Positions 9,234 through 16,325 of a stretch of DNA of 19,367 bases are shown here, piece by piece. The translations under genes and the position numbers were made by a program. Source of the DNA: Halocafeteria seosinensis (Eukaryota > Sar > Bigyra > Bicosoecida); assembly GCA_001687465.1 (NCBI GenBank), contig LVLI01000623.1, positions 1 through 19,367 of the forward strand, written 5' to 3'. The notes beneath the pieces were generated by a model that saw nothing but the letters and a program-made list of their open reading frames with translations, searched no databases and was not told where the DNA came from. Within the stretch, counting starts at the first letter, position 1, and the number at the start of each line of letters is the position of its first letter.

Positions 9234-9477
9234 ACACAAGCGCCAAGCAGATCTAGGATCTCCTGTTCAACCCAATGCACACGTGTGCGGCCCTCTCGCT
9301 GCTCTCGTTGCACTTGTACAGTATTCTTCCTGCCCACGTAATCCTATGCAGCATATTCGGAACAACGCTTTCCCCATAAATTGATGGTAGGAACTCTAAG
9401 TGGCTGGTTAAGAGAAATTAAGGAACAATTCTGATATCTTTTGTAACCCTTTGCTGAGCGTTTTACTCTTTTGTTGC

Positions 9478-9579
9478 AGCGGGCCCATCACTGCTTAACA
9501 CGGGCGCATACTGCTCCTCGTTAAGAGGATGTGGTCAATTCCCCGACCGGTGGGCTATCTGTCACATTTGTGTGTGTGT
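9478..9579 (+). repeat. Dispersed TG-tailed repeat, longest copy D
   Basis: In this orientation the copy runs from CAGCGGGCCC, through TTAACACGGGCGCATACTGC, a TCCTC/GAGGA hairpin (9515-9519 with 9525-9529), GGTGGGCTATCTGTCACATT and a (TG)n tail. It matches copy A in inverted orientation over nearly its whole length. The bases just before it (TTTTGTTG, ending 9477) resemble those just after the tail (TTCTTGTTG, 9580-9588), a possible imperfect target-site duplication. GGTCAATTCC at 9533-9542 loosely recalls a Pol III B box, but no matching A box or stem is convincing. Confidence 0.75.
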
Positions 9580-9588
9580 TTTCTTGTT

Positions 9589-10137
9589 GTCTGGCCGATC
9601 CCACCGACGGCAACGTTGGTTGCCGGGCGGGGAGGAATTCCAGCTTCGACGCCAGCTTATTTCAGTGGTTCGGCGAACGTAGCGTTGCTTCTAGTCATCC
9701 CCGTTCTAGAGTCTACGTTCATACACCGTTATTGATCGTAGCTCCGCAATCTGTGAATCGTTTGGTCGTGGTACCCCATCCACGGATCACTGTTCTCGGT
9801 TCCGCCCCGGACAGCCGCGGCGGCGTTCCACGCCGGGGGCTGCAAAAGGTTACAATACACGCTTCCCGTAGTGTTTTGTAGGTAACATATTTCTGGGATC
9901 TATGACCTTGTGAGTTTTGTGTGAGTCATGAAATGAATGAGTGTATAAGTCCGTCATTGAAGAACTTCTATGTATGTTCCATCTTCTATTCGGTCGCAGA
10001 ACAGTGGTGCCCGTGGAATCTCCCACGACAGGAAACTTGCTATTGCGTTTGATACAGGCTCTCTATCCCTCCTCAGTCACAAGGTACAGCTGCATCGTCC
10101 ATCTGCCAAGACGACACGACTGGAATAAAGGAAGACA
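9589..10137. other. Upstream region of the CLC antiporter gene
   Basis: This should hold the promoter and 5' leader of the gene starting at 10138. The plus-strand frames at 9529-9881 begin inside repeat copy D and show no domain. No TATA box or recognisable factor site can be supported by eye. Confidence 0.45.
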
Positions 10138-13100
10138 ATGGACAATTTAAAGTATAACAGCTCGTATACCACGGGAGATGAGGTCCGGGACCCCGAGGAA
10201 TCTGGTAGTAGTGAACAGGGAATCGAATTACAAGAGCAGTCAGGAGCAGATAGAGGTGAACAAGAACGTCGTGTGTCCATTCAAGAAAAGGGAGATCCAT
10301 ATAATAAGCTCAGTGCCACGGGAGGAGCATACGCTGCTTTGGACGACGAAGGAAGCCGGGAAAGGCGTGGAAGCTCCCTCGGTGGTGGTCAGAAGCAACC
10401 GACAGTGGGCTCCAAGCCCATTGAGAGCTTAGACTTTGACCAGTACGAGTCCTATGTACGTATTATTACCAACTTGCAAAGTATTTTATCTACCATGTAT
10501 ACTGCATGTGACTATTCCTTTCGGTCATTCGCAGGTTTACTTAGAGGATCAGAAGCGGCGTCTGGCGAAGGAGGAGATATTCAATGAAGAACCCCGCCGG
10601 AAGGCCATTTTGCGGTGGACAATGCTATTCGTTGTTGCCGCTTCTACGGCGTTGTCGGCAGTCTTCATCACTTATTGCGCTCGCCAATTTAGTCACTTTA
10701 AGTTCAATGTGGTTACGGAAGTAATCAAAGGACAAGAGAAGTCTGTTGGAACGATGTTGTCGGCATGTGCCATCTTTGTCGGAATTGCGGTGGCATATGG
10801 TGCTGTGGCCGGTTTCATGGCGTCTTATGTGGAAGCGACTGCAGCAGGGAGTGGAATCAGTGAAATCAAAACGATCCTAAATGGGATTCGTCTTCCCAAA
10901 GTAGTCAACGTGAAAACCCTGTTTAGCAAAGTATGTACGGTCGTCTGAAACATTCTTGATACAGTTAATTCTTACTAACTCCTACTTTGCAGGTTATCGG
11001 AATCACTTTCGCTGTTAGCTCCGGTTTGCCAGTCGGGAAGGAGGGACCGATGATTCATAGGTACGTTTGCATTTTGGCCTTGGCAAATGTCCATCACATG
11101 ATGAGTTCTTTTTGCGCAGTGGTGCAATTTTAGGAAACTGTCTGACTCAGGGGAAAGGCAAGATATGCGGGAAGCATGTTCCGCGTGCTCGTATCAGAGC
11201 GTTCCGTTCAGATCACGAGAAAAGAGACTTCGTTTCCTGTGGATCTTCAGCCGGTGTGGCTGCCGCGTTTGGGGCGCCTGTTGGGGGCGTACTCTTTGCA
11301 TTGGAAGAAGGAGCATCGTTTTGGAGTAAAGCCCTGACTTGGCGCTCGTTTTTCTCCGCCATAATTTCGACCTATGTCATAAACTTATTTTTGTCGGGTA
11401 TGGGACACGAAACGAAATGGGGAGAACTGGGAGCTCAAGGAATTTTCACGTTTGGCAACTTTGACAATGGGGACGATGAGCAACCTGCTTGGACGATAAT
11501 GGAGCTTCCTGTATTTATACTTATGGGAATTGCTGGTGGCTTGCTGGGTGTTTTGTTCGTGGCCGTCAACAAGAGACTAGCAATCTTCCGGCGAAAATAT
11601 TTGGCTACTACGCGACGCCGTTTTTTGGAAGTGATCGGTATAACGGCATTTATTGCGCTCATGACCTTTATTTTGCCTGCTATCTTCGATGAGTGCCGAG
11701 ATGAACCCCCACCTGCGGAAAAGAACTATGACGAAAATCTTGTCCAGTTTTTCTGTTCCGAGAGTATGTATACACCGGACTCGATGTAGCATAATGTGTT
11801 GTAAATTTTTCCTTCCGTGCCTCATAACTGCAGATCAATACAATCCCGTTGCGACATTTTTCTTCGCACCTGCAGAAGAGGCGATAAAGCAGTTATTTCA
11901 TTTGAATAAGCCGCACTCCTGGTCATTGTTCCATCTTGCTATGTTCACCCTTGTTTACGGCGCGTTTACGTGCCTGACGTATGGCATCGCAGTGCCATCG
12001 GGGTTGTTCATTCCATCATTGCTGACCGGGTCTGCTTTGGGCAGATTCTTTGGACTGGCCATGGTCGATCTTTTTGGCTCAAGCATCGATCCGGGTGCTT
12101 ACAGTTTGGTTGGGGCCGCGGCATTCCTTGGAGGTGTTGTGAGGATGACAATTAGTTTAGCGGTCATTCTGTTAGAAAGCACAGGTAATTATCAGTTCGG
12201 GCTACCCATTATGTTGGTGTTTTTCGCGGCAAGGTGGAGCGGCAACATGTTCAACGATGGTATCTACGACACCCACATCTTCCTCCGAGGTTGGCCGCTT
12301 TTGGAAGAGAAGCTTCCAAAAAACTTGGGGTCTCAGCTCAAGGTGTATGACATCATGACACACTGTCCTGTTGTCGTCAGGGAAATTGAGACGGTCGAGA
12401 GGCTCATTAGAATATTGTCCTCAACCAGGCACAACGGTTTCCCTGTAATTTTCAATCCGTCCGTGCTAAAGGGTCATTCGAAATTGGGTACTTTCTCAGG
12501 GCTAGTCCAGAGAAGCTACCTGTGCATTCTTCTGGCAGAAAAAGCATTTCGACGACAGCCTCCGACTCTACGTCTGAAAACAATTCGGACCAAACCTCAA
12601 ACCGATGAGGCGCAGGAAGGCAAAGAAAATGGTAATCAGCCTACCCCGAACCCTAACACCCCATCTCACGACATCAATATGCGAGTCCAAGCTGTCAGTG
12701 TGGAGGGCTATGGACAAATGGACGAGTCCGACCGTTTGGGAGTGACTAAAACTCAGCCACAGGGAAATAAACAGAGACGTAGACGTACTCGTGGAGCACT
12801 GACACTAACAGAGAAAGAGATACAGGAGGACTTGAATAAAATATCCGCTGAGCATACAGAGGAGTACGTTGACATGGAAGATAATTACAAGGACAAGGAA
12901 GCAACGTCTCGCCGCACTTCCTTGGCTGAATTTGGCGACCGCCTCTCGGACTCCCTCTACGGGAGCCAAGGAAGGAATAGCAAGCTGGTGAAAGAAAGAA
13001 GTAGAGATGATGAAGTATTCCAACCACTGGTCCGAGATGGAACTGATATGGGAAGTTATCTAGACTATGAAGCGGTAAGAGAGGCATTTGAACCTGTCGT

Positions 13101-13588
13101 ATAAACTACTCGCCTTAACTCGGGCTTTTCCTTGTCTTGCAGAGCGCCCCGATAGTTTCACAGGCGAAGTTCGACAGCTATTTCCCCAATTTCCCTTCAG
13201 TGGACGAATTGGAGTTTAACGAAGACGAAAAGTAAGTATATCATTAGTTAACTCAAGCGCACCCACACGCATACATGTGTAGCTCACCGTATGACAGGAA
13301 GTACTACGTCGATCTGCGGCCCTACATGAACCCCACGCCGTATACGATTCATGCTCAAGCGACCGCCGACAGGGCGTACGCTCTTTTCCGAGGACTCGGT
13401 AAGTACTTTAGCTGGGAAGACGCGACTACATTCGATGACTCATTCCCTCGTTTTCCTCACACACAGGCCTTCGTCACTTGTCCGTTATTAACGACTGTCA
13501 TGATTGCATAGGCATCATTACTAGGCATAATCTCTTGGAGCATCATTTAGAAGAGATGCTTGAGGAGAAGCAAAGCCAGAATGAGTGA
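10138..13588 (+). CDS. CLC-7-like chloride/proton antiporter with CBS domains
   Basis: Eight exons: 10138-10455, 10535-10930, 10993-11060, 11120-11763, 11834-13074, 13143-13231, 13298-13398 and 13467-13588 (992 residues). All seven introns are GT-AG, 59-79 nt. That at 10931-10992 carries a TACTAAC branch-point-like site at 10973-10979. The acidic N-terminal tail precedes the CLC channel fold. Motifs are GSGISE (211-216), GKEGP with gating Glu255, GGVLFALEEGASFW with proton-pathway Glu324, GLFIPSLL, and the conserved Tyr in GIYDTHI. The wording around these is closest to eukaryotic ClC-6/7 and plant-type vacuolar CLCs. Ser in GSGI predicts chloride preference over nitrate, and both glutamates predict coupled Cl-/H+ exchange. 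CBS1 (about 646-714) and CBS2 (about 924-985) are separated by an unusually long, charged, low-complexity linker of about 205 residues. It likely works in vacuolar or lysosome-like membranes. The V-ATPase subunit gene follows 462 bp downstream. Confidence 0.95.
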
Positions 13589-14050
13589 AATTTGACCCGA
13601 TATGTTGAGATTCTTTCTTATCCCATTTGCCAAAAGCAATACATGTACAAGACTTTTCCAACTTTAACAAAAAAAAATTGGTTACACGGTTGAGTGCATT
13701 GATTGTAACTCCTCTTCCTGTATCAAACCAATCACCATTGTGAGAATGATTGCTATCTTTGGTAAACTACCGGAAAACCGAGGGTACTACCGCTGATAAA
13801 CTACCGGGAAAGCGAGGGATCGAATGCCATCTCCCATTTGATTTGACTCTTTACTACGGTGAACAGTGAGAGTCTTTAGCCACTTGAACCACTGTCCAAA
13901 AGCTTCGGTTGTTTTCCGCACTTCATCTAAGTCGACGAAAAGATTGATAGAACTCGAAGAACACGCCGCAGGAAGCAGGGAAGGAGCAGAATGTAGAGCT
14001 GTTTTTGTTGCATTCTAGGTGGTTTCCGTCCGAATTTCCAGGTAGACGAG
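13589..14050. other. Intergenic region between CLC and V-ATPase subunit C genes
   Basis: It contains the 3' end of the CLC transcript and the promoter of the V-ATPase gene. There is a run of nine A at about 13670-13678 but no AATAAA. A 34-bp-period direct repeat occurs at 13763-13821. No coding region is seen. Confidence 0.5.
13763..13821. repeat. 34-bp-period direct repeat
   Basis: TAAACTACCGGAAAACCGAGGG at 13763 is repeated with small changes at 13797 (core TAAACTACCGGGAAAGCGAG). The repeat offset is 34 bp. It lies in the short gap between two genes, about 230-290 bp before the V-ATPase start, so it could be promoter sequence or simple tandem duplication. Confidence 0.7.
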
Positions 14051-15632
14051 ATGGAGAACGCAATAAACCATTGGCTTGTGGCTTTGCGCCGCCAGCATGG
14101 TTCTCATGAAGCCACCTTAGAGGACTTGGCGGCGGCTGTCCAGCCCTCGCAGAAGAAAAAATTGGCCGATGTGTCCCTCTTTCGTATCCCTAACTTCCGT
14201 GTAGGGCGTCTTGATGAGGTCATGCAGCTGAGTGATGAGCTACAGAAAATAGACGGTAACCTGGAGACGCTCACACGGAAATGCGAAAAGCAAACAGAGG
14301 AAACACACCAGCTAACCTACAGTATCTCCCAGAATGATGCCGTCCGATCCGGGCGTTCTGGGAAGATGACGACCTCTTCCTCGGGCTCCAAGAGCCATAA
14401 GTCCAATCCAGTCTACTTGCGGGTTGACAATCAGTCCGTGGAAGAGTTCTTGACCGCCTTCTACTGGGACCATGAGCAATGGGACGAACAGCAGCCTCTC
14501 CCGGAACTTGTCAACCAACTCAAGGCAGCCGCAGAAGCCGCGGACAGAGAATCTAGGGCATATTCCAACGCCTACCACGAGAAAATGTCGCGAATCTCGA
14601 GCTTGGAACGATCAAAATCGTATGTAGACGCGAGTGATACCAAGATGTTGAGATGTACCTTATTTAGCTGCGTGTTTTGTCGTGTGTTCTGCAGTGGGAC
14701 GCTGATGAATGCTGATCTAAGCCATGTACTCACAGAAGACGCTTTGCACCAAGCAGGAGTATCCCCCGACGATATGGCAACAGAATCTGAATATCTAAAG
14801 ACAGTGGCAATCGTAGTGCCACGTAATAACGAGGAGCAGTTCCTGCAGACTTATGAGCAACTGGACAATGAGAGCGTACCATTAGGACCAGAGGGTAACC
14901 GAGAGTCGGTGCGCGGGTCTCCTGTGGTTCCTCGCTCTGCGGTGTAAGTATTGACCGTACCCATCTGTATTTTATTACTTTCTGAGCTTCCGCCGGTGAC
15001 TGTGTAACGCATTACTCACCGACTCTTCGCTACCTCTGCAGGAAAATCACTACAGAAGGGGATTACATTCTATATCTTGTCACTATCCTCCGAAAGTATG
15101 AGGAAGGAGTACGGAACGCTTCTAAACAGTATAAATTTGTAATGAGGGACTTTGTATACGACCCCGAGAAGACTATGGAGAACGAATCCGCCATCGAGTC
15201 GCTCCGCAGAGAAGCTCGCGCTGACCTCGTATGTCGCTAGTGCCGAAATTTGCGGCTTTCTTTTTCGAAATTCATAAATTGGGTCTACTTGTTCCACAGG
15301 AAGCATGGCGTGAAGATACTGACCGTAAATTTGGAGAGATCTTCTCCATCTGGATGCATGTCAAAGCCATTCGGTTATTCGTTGAAGCGGTGCTTCGATA
15401 TGGTATACCAACGGATTATACGTACGCCATTGTCACTCCTAAGAAAGGGTATGAGAAAAAGCTAATCAAGAACATTCAGCATGCCTACAAACACATGGAT
15501 GAAGGGTACATGGACGAGGAGAAAGATGCTGATGTTCCAGACACATCGACCTCTGCACAGGAAACTGCGTTAGCGTCTAGTCTTCCTATCATCGCTCTTC
15601 CCTTCGAAGTAAAGACATGCGTCCATCCGTAA
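14051..15632 (+). CDS. V-type proton ATPase subunit C
   Basis: Four exons: 14051-14619, 14695-14943, 15042-15228 and 15300-15632 (445 residues). Introns are 75, 98 and 71 nt, all GT-AG. Subunit C is the peripheral-stalk clamp joining the V1 head to the membrane sector, and it is released when the pump is switched off. Family hallmarks in order: FRIPNFRVGRLDEV near the N-terminus, LSDELQKID, then SEYLKTVAIVVPRNNEEQF, FVMRDFVYDPEK, and the signature IWMHVKAIRLFVEAVLRYG. Animal homologues are about 380 residues; the excess is mostly a Ser/Gly/Lys-rich insert around residues 95-120 and an acidic segment near the C-terminus. The end (LPFEVKTCV) aligns with the hydrophobic final strand of the family, so the TAA at 15630-15632 is probably genuine. 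It happens to lie within a GTAAGT that looks like a donor. The first intron is 75 nt with no in-frame stop. Confidence 0.94.
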
Positions 15633-16325
15633 GTCTCTTAGTGTAAGTCGCATATGCTGGTGGAAGTAATGAGGAACATACTATATGCTCGACTGTACGC
15701 CAATTAGGGAAGTTTGTACGTATGCTAGAGGGCATTGCGACAAGTTATATGACTCACAAATGAGGAATCTCAATGTGCTCAACAAGTCCACGAATGCTTT
15801 TTATCTGTTCGCTTGATGCGGTACCGTCTCGGTACTATTTCGCACCCATGGTTGCATAGTTGGTTACCTGAGAGCAGTGCGCGTGAGAGTGGGTCAGTCA
15901 AACCACAATCTGTGCTTTCAAGCAAATTTCGGCGAGTCTTCAGGAATGCCATTAATTGCACTACTGAGATCACTGGTTCTGTTGGTGCTATAAGATGAGT
16001 CGACCTGGGATCCAAGGATCCCTGCGGAGATACCCCCGGTATCGTGATTACCCGGGACTCTGCCCCTTCACGGTTTAGGACGTACAGTGTATCACGCCAA
16101 CTTCAACGTTATGTTTGTATGGGTCAGCTGTAGTGGGCAATTGATACAATCCAGCGGATTAGTTAGGTATAGGAGAAATGTAGCCCCTTTCGAGCGTTTG
16201 ACTTCATCATCTGTCCGTGGTAAGAGGGAGAGACCTTCCACTGCATCTACCTGGTACAAGCAGATCGCGCTCGAGTACACAGTACCCTACGGTATAAATC
16301 CATTCCAGTTTGTCGCACAGTCCAC
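15633..16325. other. Intergenic region upstream of the repeat glycoprotein gene
   Basis: No gene is supported. If GTAAGT at 15631 were used as a donor with an AG at about 15708, a further 37 codons ending TGA at about 15817 would follow. That sequence does not resemble any subunit C tail. GGATCC occurs twice close together at 16010-16022, and CCCGGGACTC lies at about 16050. The 3' end of this region must contain the promoter of the next gene. Confidence 0.45.

Noticed and set aside
8870-9341. Opposing long frames on both strands
   Set aside because: Both are open over the same DNA, neither shows a domain, and a 26-bp repeat-related insertion (not a multiple of three) lies within; a weak SANT/trihelix-like start was not enough.
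9478-9579. tRNA-derived SINE with Pol III boxes
   Set aside because: GGTCAATTCC loosely fits a B box, but no T-stem pairing and no convincing A box; origin left open.
9529-9881. Overlapping plus-strand frames before the CLC gene
   Set aside because: Their first residues are translation of dispersed-repeat copy D and the rest shows no domain.
15631-15820. Extra C-terminal exon for V-ATPase subunit C
   Set aside because: A GTAAGT overlaps the stop and an AG lies downstream, but the added residues do not match the family, while the existing end does.
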